DNA from: Halomonas qaidamensis
GTDB taxonomy: Bacteria; Pseudomonadota; Gammaproteobacteria; Pseudomonadales; Halomonadaceae
Direction of reading: 5' to 3'
NCBI RefSeq assembly: GCF_025917315.1
Contig: NZ_CP080627.1
Location: forward strand, 1,240,001-1,304,000
DNA: 64,000 nucleotides
The notes under the pieces were generated by a model. It saw nothing but the letters and a program-made list of their open reading frames with translations, searched no databases and was not told where the DNA came from. The translations under genes were made by a program, and so were the position numbers. This document shows, piece after piece, positions 1-7,462 of the stretch (position 1 is the stretch's first letter; each line of letters starts with the position of its first letter).

Positions 1-84
1 TGGCAGATAGATCAAGCGGTGATGAGCCGTAGCGCACGGGTATTGATGGAAGGAGCGGTACGAATACCAGGCGATAGTTTTTAA
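1..84 (+). CDS. C-terminal end of an unidentified protein (partial)
   Basis: From the first base of the window a frame stays open for 27 codons and stops with TAA at 82-84. The residues read WQIDQAVMSRSARVLMEG and end in PGDSF. I do not recognise a family from so short a piece. It could be the tail of a gene that starts left of the window, convergent with the comEA-like gene, but 27 open codons could also arise by chance. Confidence 0.35.
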   Translation, partial: WQIDQAVMSRSARVLMEGAVRIPGDSF

Positions 85-137
85 TATCGCTTTTAAGCAG
101 TGCTTAAGCACTAGTAATGTGTTGGCATGATGTAGTG

Positions 138-179
138 GTTAAGAAATAGCAGTTAAGAGATAGCAGTTAAGAGATAGTG
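138..179. repeat. Three 14-bp tandem repeats
   Basis: Three consecutive copies of a 14-bp unit (GTTAAGAAATAGCA, GTTAAGAGATAGCA, GTTAAGAGATAGTG) lie in the non-coding stretch between the gene tail at the left edge and the terminator of the comEA-like gene. The copies differ by one to three bases. No function is evident; it looks like a local slippage duplication. Confidence 0.75.
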
Positions 180-196
180 GCTATGCAGCCTTGATG

Positions 197-227
197 ATAA
201 AAGCCGCTTGGGTCTCCCAAGCGGCTT
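197..227 (-). terminator. Rho-independent terminator of the comEA-like gene
   Basis: A perfect 12-bp stem (201-212 with 216-227, arms AAGCCGCTTGGG and CCCAAGCGGCTT) closes a 3-nt loop. Read on the minus strand it is followed by a run of T. It lies 47 bp past the comEA-like stop codon. Confidence 0.8.
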
Positions 228-273
228 CAACCATTGCTTATAATAGCTATTACGTTAATTACTCGTACGTAAA

Positions 274-564
274 TTACTCGGTAACTGTCACTTGATCACG
301 CATGCGGTCAACGGTGGCAGGGCCAATACCGCTAACCCGGGTGAGGTCATCTGCATCTGCAAACGCTCCATTGTTCTCGCGTTCTTCTATAATGGCTGCC
401 GCACGGCTCGGGCCAATACCAGGTAGTTCAGCCAGCAGCTCCGCATCTGCCGTGTTCACATTAATGGGCGTTATATCCTGTGCTAAAGCAAGGCTTGATA
501 TGCCTAAGCTTAAGCTTAAGCTCAAAAATAGAGCAGCGAATAGTCCTTTGAGAGTTATTGGCAT
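274..564 (-). CDS. ComEA-family helix-hairpin-helix DNA-binding protein, secreted
   Basis: This 96-residue protein starts with a signal peptide (residues 1-28: a Lys, a long Leu/Ser/Ala core, and ALA before Gln as the likely cleavage site). The mature part is a ComEA-type tandem helix-hairpin-helix domain: NVNTAD at about 35-40, first hairpin LPGIGPSRA, second hairpin VSGIGPATV. Such domains bind double-stranded DNA without sequence preference; in competent bacteria ComEA pulls DNA across the periplasm. Single-domain Gram-negative versions like this are common, and their role in uptake is proven only in some species. The Leu/Ser run in the signal peptide is encoded by a short repeated CTTAAG-rich stretch. 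It is a single gene with its own terminator. A role in DNA uptake is inferred from the family. Confidence 0.85.
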   Translation of the reverse strand: MPITLKGLFAALFLSLSLSLGISSLALAQDITPINVNTADAELLAELPGIGPSRAAAIIEERENNGAFADADDLTRVSGIGPATVDRMRDQVTVTE

Positions 565-675
565 TATTAGTATCCTCTTGTTTTCCCTGGAGTCGCCTTA
601 CCATAGGTAATTATGTTAGGCAGTGAAATGTTGCGGTGGTTTGCATACGCAAAACATTCCCTGTTGCTTCTATTC

Positions 676-707
676 CCTATCCCATCTATTTCCTATCCCA
701 TCTATTT
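676..707. repeat. Two 16-bp tandem repeats
   Basis: The 16-mer CCTATCCCATCTATTT occurs twice in direct succession (676-691, 692-707). It is flanked by two further similar words (CTGTTGCTTCTA at 661 and CTGTTACTTCTA at 709). It lies between the divergent comEA-like gene and pyrF. Apart from this repeat and the pyrF promoter I see nothing in the 565-870 gap. Confidence 0.8.
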
Positions 708-846
708 CCTGTTACTTCTAGTTCTCTTTGCCTTGACTAAATTAATACGTTTATAGGATGAGTGCTGTAAGACATTAACGATGATTTTTGTAAGATTTTT
801 GCTATCTGATAATGGTCAATCGCCTACACAGCAAGGTGAAATTGGC

Positions 847-855
847 TGTTATAAT
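847..855 (+). promoter_or_regulatory. Extended -10 promoter element of pyrF
   Basis: TG-T-TATAAT at 847-855 is a consensus extended -10 element. No good -35 hexamer lies 16-18 bp upstream, which is typical of extended -10 promoters. Transcription would start near 862. That makes an ATG at 871 almost leaderless and supports the GTG at 886 as the pyrF start. Confidence 0.5.
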
Positions 856-885
856 GTTGGGAAATGAAAAATGGAGTTAAACGCA

Positions 886-1584
886 GTGTCTACTGATTCC
901 CCTTTGATTATTGCTTTGGATTACTGCTCTCTTGACGCGGCTTTGTGCATGGCAGATCAGCTTGATCCTAAGCGCTGCCGGGTGAAGGTCGGTAAAGAGC
1001 TGTTTACGCGTAGTGGCCCTGCGGTGTTAGAAGCCTTGCATGGCCGTGGTTTTGAAATTTTCCTAGACTTAAAATTTCATGATATTCCGAATACCGTAGC
1101 AGGTGCGGTACAGGCAGCGGCAGAGCAAGGTGTCTGGATGGTTAACGTGCATGCGTCCGGTGGCCGTAAAATGATGGAGGCGGCCGCTAAGCGCTTAGAT
1201 GACCATGGCTTAAACACGCATCTTATTGCCGTTACTGTGCTTACCAGTATGCAAGCTGAGGATTTAAGTGAGACGGGCATCGATGATACGCCAGAAGAGC
1301 ATGTCTTACGTTTAGCATCCTTAACGCAGCAGAGCGGATTAGGTGGGGTAGTGTGTTCAGCTCAAGAGGCGGCGCAAATTAAGTCGCTTTGTGGTAACGA
1401 TTTCTTGAAAGTAACGCCAGGTATTCGGCCTAGCTTTGCTGCGGCTAATGATCAACAGCGAATTATGACACCCAGTGATGCAATGCGCGTTGGCAGTACT
1501 CACTTAGTGATTGGACGGCCAGTCACTCAAGCAGAAGAACCTATGGTGGCGCTTGCAGCTATAGAAGCTGAGCTGGAGGGCTGA
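886..1584 (+). CDS. pyrF: Orotidine 5'-phosphate decarboxylase
   Basis: PyrF catalyses the last step of UMP synthesis, decarboxylating orotidine monophosphate in the cytoplasm. The family fingerprint is clear: an early IIALD strand, VKVGKELF with the conserved lysine, and the catalytic [13 protein letters not shown] segment (Asp-x-Lys-x-x-Asp). Late in the protein are TPGIRP and VIGRPVTQ, which bind the phosphate. The frame is open from an ATG at 871. I prefer GTG at 886, because GGAG at 873-876 sits nine bases before it and the product then begins [12 protein letters not shown], as usual for the family (232 residues). The stop is 4 bp from that of the convergent lapB. In many gammaproteobacteria pyrF reads in the same direction as lapB, so the orientation is unusual. 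The enzyme assignment is firm; the start is less so. Confidence 0.95.
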   Translation: MSTDSPLIIALDYCSLDAALCMADQLDPKRCRVKVGKELFTRSGPAVLEALHGRGFEIFLDLKFHDIPNTVAGAVQAAAEQGVWMVNVHASGGRKMMEAAAKRLDDHGLNTHLIAVTVLTSMQAEDLSETGIDDTPEEHVLRLASLTQQSGLGGVVCSAQEAAQIKSLCGNDFLKVTPGIRPSFAAANDQQRIMTPSDAMRVGSTHLVIGRPVTQAEEPMVALAAIEAELEG

Positions 1585-1588
1585 TTCA

Positions 1589-2785
1589 TTACTCGCCATC
1601 GACACCTGTAATAGGTTTAATGGTGCCCCAGCGTCGGCAGCTCGGGCACTGCCAAGCCAAGTTATCGCTTGCAAAGCCACATCGGCGGCAACGATGGCGA
1701 GGCTTGCCCTCTAAAAGAGCGTCGGTATGGTGCTTTAAAAGCAATAAGCGGGTGTCTGGCGGTGTTTTTCCACTTAGACGTTGGCTTTCATGATAAAGGT
1801 CGATTAAGTAATCGAGCCCTCCTAGACTGGGTGCCTCCCTTAACCATTCGCCCGTTCGTTCAATAGCGCTATCTACGCCATCTCGTTGATGAACGAGTTC
1901 TCCTAAAGCGATAATGATGCTGGTGTACGGTGCTTGCCCCAGCAGCCGATAAAGATGCGTTTCAAAGCCCTGAATGTCGTTATTACGCTCATAGGCATGC
2001 TGAAGGGCGGGTAGCATGGTGGGAATGTGAGCAATATCCTGTTGGGGAATATGGCTCAGTCGTTCAATGGCACGCGTGTAATGCCCATTATCCATCTCTA
2101 GCTCGGCAAGCAGTAATGTTGCGCGGACGCATCGCTCATCGAGTTGTAGTGCTTTTTTTAAGTGTTTGCGGGCGAGCGCTCTACTTGCTTGTTGTATCTC
2201 TTCCTGAGCGAGCTCACATAGCCAGTGAGCAGCCGGGCGACGCATGCCAGGTTGTTGCTTTATCAATGATTGCGCCACGTCGAAGGCTTCTTGCCACTCT
2301 TTTTCGCGCTCAAGTAAATCAATCAATAATCGTTTGGCTTCCTGACGATAGAGGTCACTGAGTGATTTGTCGAGAAGCGCTCTCAGCAGTCGCTGGGCAC
2401 GGTCATGAACGCCTAACGCCATAAAATCGCGCGCTAGTTCAAGCTGCACATGTTCGTTCGTTATAGTGGAAAGGGCAGGGCGAGCCAGCAGGTTTTGATG
2501 AATCCTTACGGCCTTGTCGGCTTCACCACGTGCACGAAACAGCTTGCCTAGCGCGATATGGGTTTCTACCGTGTCGCTGTTGACATCTAGTGCGTTGATG
2601 AACGTGTTGATCGCTTCGTCGGGCTGCTCGTTAAGCAGATAGTTAAGCCCGACGAAGTACTCTTTCGATAAGCCTATCGTGCGCGAGGAAGGGGGGCGCA
2701 AGCGGCGGGATGTATAACGAACACCCAGGCCAAAACCGATGGCGATGGCTGCCAATAGAACGCTTAGCAGCACGACATCGAACAT
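1589..2785 (-). CDS. lapB: LapB (YciM) lipopolysaccharide assembly protein, TPR and rubredoxin domains
   Basis: LapB is an inner-membrane-anchored scaffold that, in E. coli, guides FtsH degradation of LpxC and so sets lipopolysaccharide output. The 398-residue product (E. coli 389) has an N-terminal membrane helix (about residues 2-20, VVLLSVLLAAIAIGFGLG). Next comes a long series of TPR helices (about 45-350, for example NYLLNEQPDEAINTFINAL). At the C-terminus is a rubredoxin-like metal knuckle with two Cys pairs, CRRC and CPSC. The start codon abuts the lapA stop with no gap, so the pair is translationally coupled. The whole domain order matches the family. Confidence 0.95.
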   Translation of the reverse strand: MFDVVLLSVLLAAIAIGFGLGVRYTSRRLRPPSSRTIGLSKEYFVGLNYLLNEQPDEAINTFINALDVNSDTVETHIALGKLFRARGEADKAVRIHQNLLARPALSTITNEHVQLELARDFMALGVHDRAQRLLRALLDKSLSDLYRQEAKRLLIDLLEREKEWQEAFDVAQSLIKQQPGMRRPAAHWLCELAQEEIQQASRALARKHLKKALQLDERCVRATLLLAELEMDNGHYTRAIERLSHIPQQDIAHIPTMLPALQHAYERNNDIQGFETHLYRLLGQAPYTSIIIALGELVHQRDGVDSAIERTGEWLREAPSLGGLDYLIDLYHESQRLSGKTPPDTRLLLLKHHTDALLEGKPRHRCRRCGFASDNLAWQCPSCRRWGTIKPITGVDGE

Positions 2786-3091
2786 TTATGCCAGTTCCTT
2801 AAGCTCCTGGGTACGCAAGCGATCCAGCTCTTTTTGCTGCTGCTTATTATGGCGCTCGCTTCGAGCTAATTGCGCTTTAAGCCGTATATAAACGCCTAGC
2901 ATGGCGAGCATGCCTAAAATGACGCCAAGAGCTAACGTAGCCAGTAACCAAACCGAGAGGGACACAGGCGGTAGTTCTGCCCAGATCAGGTTTAAGGCGA
3001 TAGTTTGTTGGTTGTTGACGGCAAATAAAATACCTATCAGCAGAACAACCAGCAATATGATGGCCAGAATCAGCCCTTTGATCCAACGCAT
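2786..3091 (-). CDS. lapA: LapA family protein (DUF1049), inner membrane
   Basis: This small 101-residue membrane protein has a first helix at residues 5-25 (GLILAIILLVVLLIGILFA), a short periplasmic loop and a second helix at about 43-66 (LSVWLLATLALGVILGM). A basic, coiled tail RLKAQLARSERHNKQQQKE follows on the cytoplasmic side. This is the LapA/YciS pattern. LapA accompanies LapB in lipopolysaccharide assembly, though its own function is less clear. An AGGAAA ribosome site precedes the ATG. It sits between ihfB and lapB, reading in the same direction. Confidence 0.92.
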   Translation of the reverse strand: MRWIKGLILAIILLVVLLIGILFAVNNQQTIALNLIWAELPPVSLSVWLLATLALGVILGMLAMLGVYIRLKAQLARSERHNKQQQKELDRLRTQELKELA

Positions 3092-3237
3092 GAGAGTTTC
3101 CTAGTCAGTGACATTCATAATGGCTCTATTGTGTATTAGTCGTGGCGTGGCGTCATCCCGCATAAAGTAGGATAGCCCGATCATATCAACACTCTTGCTA
3201 TTGACGACGCCAACGTTGCATAACCTTGGTAAGCTTA

Positions 3238-3534
3238 CTAATAGCCTAGTGCTCGGCTAGCATCTACCTGCTCACGAAGCTCCTTGCCAGGTTTAAAGTG
3301 CGGCACGTACTTACCATCCAAGTCGACTGGGTCTCCCGTTTTTGGGTTGCGCCCAGTACGCGGCTCTCGGTAGTGTAATGAAAAGCTGCCGAACCCTCGG
3401 ATTTCAACACGCCCTCCACTTGCAAGCGCATCGGTCATGTCGTCTAAAATAATACGCACCGCCGTTTCCACTTCTTTGGCGGATAGCTCCGGTTGACGCA
3501 TCGCAATTTGTTCGATTAATTCAGATTTGGTCAT
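3238..3534 (-). CDS. ihfB: Integration host factor subunit beta
   Basis: The 98-residue protein begins [11 protein letters not shown] and contains the HU/IHF fold. The DNA-bending arm is present as [21 protein letters not shown], including the Arg-x-Pro-x-Thr-Gly-Arg-Asn-Pro motif with the proline that intercalates into DNA. The C-terminal half, [12 protein letters not shown], is standard for IhfB. With IhfA it forms the heterodimer that bends DNA for transcription, recombination and replication initiation. An AGGGAG ribosome site lies before the ATG. In many relatives rpsA lies directly upstream; here it does not, and the neighbour is the divergent sdhE. The 203-bp gap between them presumably holds both promoters, but I could not pick a clear one. 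Confidence 0.97.
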   Translation of the reverse strand: MTKSELIEQIAMRQPELSAKEVETAVRIILDDMTDALASGGRVEIRGFGSFSLHYREPRTGRNPKTGDPVDLDGKYVPHFKPGKELREQVDASRALGY

Positions 3535-3739
3535 CGGTTGGCTCCCTGCGAACTTTAAAGGCCGTGACGCACGTGCGACCTCGATAACAGCAAGGTCAGC
3601 ATACTGCGCATGGCAGCATAAAACAATTCAGATAAAACAAGGTACTAGAATGAATATCAGCATAGGCGAAGCAAGGCGCTGGCGCGACCCCGTGGCTTAG
3701 GTATACTGACAACTCATTTTGTAACTGGAGAGGCTGACG

Positions 3740-4033
3740 TTGAACGACGATACTTCCCCTGCAGCCATACTGCGCAAGCGCCTTTATTGGCATTCCCGTC
3801 GTGGCATGTGGGAGCTAGATTTATTGCTGATTCCTTTTCTCGAGCACCGTTTTGATGGGCTGAGTGAGGACGAACAGCTAGCCTATCAGCGTTTAATTGA
3901 AGAAGAGGATCAAGACCTCTTTGGATGGCTGATGCGTCGTGAGTGGCCCGAGGAGCCATCGTTAAAGCGCATCGTGAAGATGATTGTGGACCATGCAGAA
4001 ACTACCGATAACTCTGCTTATCGCACGCTCTAA
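3740..4033 (+). CDS. sdhE: SdhE (CptB) flavinylation assembly factor
   Basis: SdhE binds the succinate dehydrogenase flavoprotein SdhA (and FrdA) and promotes covalent FAD attachment. The 97-residue product carries the family hallmark RGMWE (RGxxE motif, residues about 20-24) in the helix KRLYWHSRRGMWELDLLL. The acidic second half, EEEDQDLFGWLMRREWPEE, also matches. The start is TTG at 3740, preceded by GGAGAGG; no ATG fits upstream of the conserved region, so the rare start appears genuine. The gene overlaps ygfX by 41 bp in another frame, the usual sdhE-ygfX pairing. It is divergent from ihfB. Confidence 0.93.
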   Translation: MNDDTSPAAILRKRLYWHSRRGMWELDLLLIPFLEHRFDGLSEDEQLAYQRLIEEEDQDLFGWLMRREWPEEPSLKRIVKMIVDHAETTDNSAYRTL

Positions 4034-4391
4034 AATACAGAGCGCTTTCCACGCTTTGCTGGCTGTTGGGTTATGTGCAATGGCGGCATGGCTGATAGGC
4101 TTATGGGTCGCGATACTATCGGCTTTAGTCGCCTTGCTGTTGCTAAGCCGAGAGTATCGCTATCAACCTACGGGCGGGCTGAGGGTTGTAAAAAGCGACT
4201 ATCAACTTAGTGCTCAGTGGTTGTCAGAAGAAGGTGAGCTTGAAAACGAACAACCGGTTAATGCGGACTACGTAGGACCTTGGTTAATCGGACTTCGAGT
4301 TGGGCCACAGAGACTTTGGCTATGGCCTGATAGCTTGCCAGCCCATAGCCAACGAGCGCTGAGGCGCTTATGCCATCGTCCTGGGCGATAG
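3993..4391 (+). CDS. ygfX: YgfX (CptA) family membrane protein
   Basis: The ATG at 3993 gives 132 residues (a TTG three codons earlier is also possible). Two closely spaced membrane helices fill residues about 18-50 (FHALLAVGLCAMAAWLIG and VAILSALVALLLL). After them comes a soluble domain ending GPWLIGLRVGPQRLWLWPDSLP, then a basic tail. Position directly after sdhE, with overlap, is diagnostic of the YgfX family. In E. coli YgfX was described as a toxin-like inhibitor of division proteins with SdhE as antidote; later work favours a role linked to flavinylation, so the function is open. The last 24 bp overlap the 3' end of convergent nadB. Confidence 0.8.
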   Translation: MQKLPITLLIARSKIQSAFHALLAVGLCAMAAWLIGLWVAILSALVALLLLSREYRYQPTGGLRVVKSDYQLSAQWLSEEGELENEQPVNADYVGPWLIGLRVGPQRLWLWPDSLPAHSQRALRRLCHRPGR

Positions 4392-6005
4392 TTGCTTAAG
4401 TGACGACTCGGATGCCATGGTGTCTTGTTGGTGTTTAGGCCAGTCAATTGAGTAATGCAACCCACGTGATTCATGCCTTTGAAGCGCTGCTAATACCGTT
4501 AACTGCGCTAGCCAGAGCGCTTGTTGCAAGCGCACACTTTCCGGATGTCTGCGCTTTTCATCTATATCGTCAAGCTGCATTTCAAGGTCGCTTAGCTTAT
4601 CGTAAGCGATACTTAAACCGTGATTGCTACGAACAATTGAAACATATTGGCTCATAATGGCGCGCATCTCGCTGCGTAAAGCAGTGAGTGCTGACATTGG
4701 AATTGAGATCTCTTGCTGGTCTGGCAACTGCTCTGATCGTTGTGATGCATCAGTGTGATCGCCTGGCAAATTTTTGCACTGAGTTTTCTGTGTCTGTGTT
4801 TTCTGTGACTGTGCTAGCAAGTGCTTTGCACAGCTTCTTGCGTACACCAGGCATTCTAGTAATGAATTACTGGCCATACGATTGGCGCCATGCAGTCCCG
4901 TATAAGCAATTTCACCAACAGCATAGAGATTGGTGACGTGAGTTGCGCCGTGATGATCGGTAGCAACACCACCACAGCTGTAATGAGCAGCAGGGACGAC
5001 TGGAATGGGCTGGCAGGTAATATCAATTCCCCGAGAGGCGCAATGAGCCAAAATGGTAGGAAAGTGATGACGGATAGCCGTTTCTCCAAGGTGGCTGATG
5101 TCTAGCCAGACATGCCCTTGGTGACTTTGTTGAATTTGTGAATCGATAGCTCGGGCAACCACGTCTCTAGGGGCTAGCTCGGCGCGAGAATCGATATCGG
5201 GCATAAACCGATGCCCAGCTTCATTTAGCAAACGCCCACCCTCTCCTCGAACGGCTTCGCTAATCAAAAAAGCAGGCCCTTCTGGGTCAAACAGGCAAGT
5301 AGGATGAAACTGCTGAAACTCAAGATTCATTAGTTTCGCGCCCAACTCAGCCGCCATTACCATACCTTCTCCACTACTTGGCGAGGGGGTAGTGGTATGG
5401 CGATAAAGGCCGCTTGCACCACCGGTTGCCAGAGCAACGTGCTTAGCAAACAGCATCTGTTGGTGCTGCTGTCGATCGACGCCTTCCGCGCCAATGCAGC
5501 GTCCTTCGGTATCGCTAATCAAATGCAAGATGGTCAAGTCACTGCGCTGAATAATGTTGGGATGTGCAGCTACTTTTTCGTATAACGTATCGACTACCGC
5601 GCGACCAGTCGCGTCATCCGCATGAATAATGCGGCGTGCGTTATGGCCTCCCTCGCGGGTTAAATGGAAGGGGTAGCGAGCGCTGGGGTCTGGGTCTGGA
5701 GTAAAGGGTACGCCGTTGTTGATTAGCCACTGAATGGCGTCTGGGCCATGAGTGACAGTAAAGCGGACTGCATCTTCATCGCACAGGCCATCGCCAGCAA
5801 TGAGTGTATCTCGTATATGTGCCTCTAGGTCGTCATCCGGTGAGAGAACGGCGGCTATTCCCCCTTGCGCCCAGCGGCTGGCTCCTTGGTCGTCCAGGGC
5901 GGGTCTCACTAACGTCACCGAGAGATGATCGGCAACTTCAAGTGCTAGGGTTAGGCCGGCGACGCCGCCGCCGATAATAAGTACGTCGGATGTTGGCGTG
6001 CTCAT
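4368..6005 (-). CDS. nadB: L-aspartate oxidase
   Basis: NadB oxidises L-aspartate to iminoaspartate, the first step of de novo NAD synthesis, using FAD. The N-terminus has the dinucleotide-binding motif VLIIGGGVAGLTLALE. The family signatures RWAQGGIAAV, HAANNRM-type AVGEIAYTGLHGANRMASNSLLE (FAD and substrate loop) and REGGHNARRIIHADDATG are all present. The open frame starts at 6032, but ATG at 6005 has AAGAGGA ten bases upstream and gives the normal N-terminus MSTPTSDVLIIGGG, 545 residues. It is convergent with, and slightly overlaps, ygfX. No nadA or nadC is in the window. Confidence 0.96.
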   Translation of the reverse strand: MSTPTSDVLIIGGGVAGLTLALEVADHLSVTLVRPALDDQGASRWAQGGIAAVLSPDDDLEAHIRDTLIAGDGLCDEDAVRFTVTHGPDAIQWLINNGVPFTPDPDPSARYPFHLTREGGHNARRIIHADDATGRAVVDTLYEKVAAHPNIIQRSDLTILHLISDTEGRCIGAEGVDRQQHQQMLFAKHVALATGGASGLYRHTTTPSPSSGEGMVMAAELGAKLMNLEFQQFHPTCLFDPEGPAFLISEAVRGEGGRLLNEAGHRFMPDIDSRAELAPRDVVARAIDSQIQQSHQGHVWLDISHLGETAIRHHFPTILAHCASRGIDITCQPIPVVPAAHYSCGGVATDHHGATHVTNLYAVGEIAYTGLHGANRMASNSLLECLVYARSCAKHLLAQSQKTQTQKTQCKNLPGDHTDASQRSEQLPDQQEISIPMSALTALRSEMRAIMSQYVSIVRSNHGLSIAYDKLSDLEMQLDDIDEKRRHPESVRLQQALWLAQLTVLAALQRHESRGLHYSIDWPKHQQDTMASESSLKQLSPRTMA

Positions 6006-6370
6006 GGGACCCGATCCTCTTTTCACATTCATAACGCGGTAGGTGCTAAACGCTAAACGCCTTTTACGCGATAGATAACAGAAGTGGCATCATAGCGTGA
6101 CTGCTTTCGCTTGGCGATGAGTGGGCGCGAAAAATTGCTTTCAGTGCATATAGATAGAGGCGAAAGACTGGCATGCAATAGATAGGGGGATGGGCTTATG
6201 AGGCAGAGCTACCAGCCTGGCTAACAGATGCTAAAAAGTGACCAATAGAAGCTACTGGATACGTTCTTTATAGGCTAAGACAACTGATAGTTTGCTATCG
6301 CCTAATAGGCTGACCAAACGTGCGATGAATAAATAAACTGGAAACAAGTAGGAAGGGGTGTTGCAGTATA
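6006..6370. other. Non-coding stretch between nadB and the tRNA cluster
   Basis: No open frame with a ribosome site and no clear hairpin terminator is visible here. It should hold the leftward nadB promoter and the 3' end of the tRNA transcript. Confidence 0.4.
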
Positions 6371-6458
6371 TGGTGCCCGGAGCCGGACTTGAACCGGCAC
6401 GGAGTTACCTCCGAGAGATTTTAAGTCTCTTGCGTCTACCAATTTCGCCATCCGGGCA
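6371..6458 (-). tRNA. tRNA-Leu (TAA)
   Basis: On the minus strand an 88-nt gene begins TGCCCGGA and ends CCGGGCACCA, so the acceptor stem pairs fully and CCA is encoded. The anticodon loop reads AGACTTAAAATC with TAA in the centre. The long variable arm (AGGTAACTCCG region) is as expected for a class II leucine tRNA. It is last in the leftward Gly-Cys-Leu cluster. Confidence 0.97.
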
Positions 6459-6499
6459 GTGTATCGATGAAAGATTGCTATTCGTCGTCACACTTAAAA

Positions 6500-6573
6500 T
6501 GGAGGCTGGAGTCGGAATCGAACCGGCGTACACGGAGTTGCAGTCCGCTGCATAACCACTCTGCCATCCAGCC
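6500..6573 (-). tRNA. tRNA-Cys (GCA)
   Basis: A 74-nt gene on the minus strand runs from GGCTGGATGG to CCAGCCTCCA with CCA encoded. The anticodon loop GACTGCAAC centres on GCA. Order and direction match the glycine-cysteine-leucine tRNA clusters of other gammaproteobacteria. Confidence 0.97.
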
Positions 6574-6584
6574 TTACAAGTCAT

Positions 6585-6660
6585 TGGAGCGGAAAAGTAG
6601 ATTTGATCGGACTGGCGTTCCAGCTCACGACCCTCTCTTGCTTTACCACATTATCCAAGT
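6585..6660 (-). pseudogene. Decayed tRNA gene copy (probably a second tRNA-Gly)
   Basis: These 76 bp have the length of a tRNA unit and abut the intact tRNA-Gly. The last 24 nt (minus strand) match the end of tRNA-Gly at about 20 positions, including the TCCGCTCCA end. A block GCTTTACCAC answers to GCTCTACCAC, the D-arm. The acceptor stem no longer pairs (5' end ACTTGGAT against TTTTCCGC) and no sensible anticodon arm remains. I read it as the eroded remnant of a tandem tRNA-Gly duplicate. Confidence 0.6.
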
Positions 6661-6735
6661 TGGAGCGGGAAAGGAGATTCGAACTCCCGACCCTCGCCTT
6701 GGCAAGGCGATGCTCTACCACTGAGCTATTCCCGC
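6661..6735 (-). tRNA. tRNA-Gly (GCC)
   Basis: The 75-nt minus-strand gene begins GCGGGAATAGCTCAG and ends TTTCCCGCTCCA. The anticodon loop CTTGCCAAG centres on GCC. The D-loop is one base shorter than in the E. coli counterpart. It is first in the transcript, directly behind the cluster promoter. Confidence 0.97.
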
Positions 6736-6750
6736 TTGACTCGAGGGCGA

Positions 6751-6778
6751 ATTATACGCATTGCTGCGCACTTGTCAA
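6751..6778 (-). promoter_or_regulatory. Promoter of the tRNA Gly-Cys-Leu cluster
   Basis: Read leftwards, a perfect -35 TTGACA (6773-6778) and perfect -10 TATAAT (6751-6756) are separated by 16 bp. The following discriminator is GC-rich (TCGCCCTCGAG), as in stringently controlled stable-RNA promoters. The tRNA-Gly begins about 15 bp further on. Confidence 0.85.
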
Positions 6779-6818
6779 TTAATGAATTTATCTGAAGCCT
6801 CTGTTATGCAACAAGTCA

Positions 6819-7367
6819 TTACATAGAGCGACTCAAGTGTGGCCAGGCTGCTTTGAGGTATTGGGCCATTGACCAAAGCGTAAGAATGGCGGCGGCGTAG
6901 AGAACAACAACGCCAATGAGTGCAAGCTCATGCCCTGGTGGGAAGGCCAATAGTATGAGGAGAGCAACCATCTGTAGCGTTGTTTTAAGCTTGCCGATCC
7001 AAGAAACCGCGACCATTCCGCGCTTGCCCATTTCCGCCATCCACTCGCGAAGTGCTGAAATGACGATTTCACGACCAATAATGACCAGCGCGGGTAGAGT
7101 TAATACCAGAGTGTCAAAGCGCTCGATAAGCAGCGCTAAGGCAACCGCGACCATTAACTTATCAGCCACGGGATCGAGAAACGCGCCAAATGGCGTGGAT
7201 TGATTCCAGCGGCGGGCTAGGTAGCCATCCAGCCAGTCAGTTACGGAGGCTAGCGCAAATAGGCCTGCAGCCACAGGCATGCTCCAGCTAAAAGGTAAGT
7301 AAAAAAGTACTACCAGTAGTGGAATGAAGGCGATTCTTGCCAGAGTCAGTATGTTAGGTATATTCAT
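6819..7367 (-). CDS. pgsA: CDP-diacylglycerol--glycerol-3-phosphate 3-phosphatidyltransferase
   Basis: PgsA makes phosphatidylglycerophosphate, the committed step to phosphatidylglycerol and cardiolipin, in the inner membrane. The CDP-alcohol phosphatidyltransferase motif is visible as [27 protein letters not shown] (D-x2-D-G-x2-A-R-x8-G-x3-D-x3-D), surrounded by several membrane helices. The frame is open to 7457, but ATG at 7367 gives [18 protein letters not shown], the normal start, and the usual length of 182 residues. It lies downstream of uvrC in the same direction, a gene order shared with E. coli and Pseudomonas. Confidence 0.96.
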   Translation of the reverse strand: MNIPNILTLARIAFIPLLVVLFYLPFSWSMPVAAGLFALASVTDWLDGYLARRWNQSTPFGAFLDPVADKLMVAVALALLIERFDTLVLTLPALVIIGREIVISALREWMAEMGKRGMVAVSWIGKLKTTLQMVALLILLAFPPGHELALIGVVVLYAAAILTLWSMAQYLKAAWPHLSRSM

Positions 7368-7462
7368 CGCAGGGCGCGATCCTTGCCGGAGAATCATAGA
7401 AGACGAAGTAGTGGAGAACATTCTATCCCCCTTAGTGCCTAGCATCCACGTTAACAACAGGT

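Noticed and set aside
302..610. 102-codon frame opposite the comEA-like gene
   Set aside because: It is a shadow of the minus-strand gene, which has a clear signal peptide and HhH motifs.
6358..6724. Two open frames covering the tRNA cluster
   Set aside because: They run across three well-formed tRNA genes on the opposite strand.
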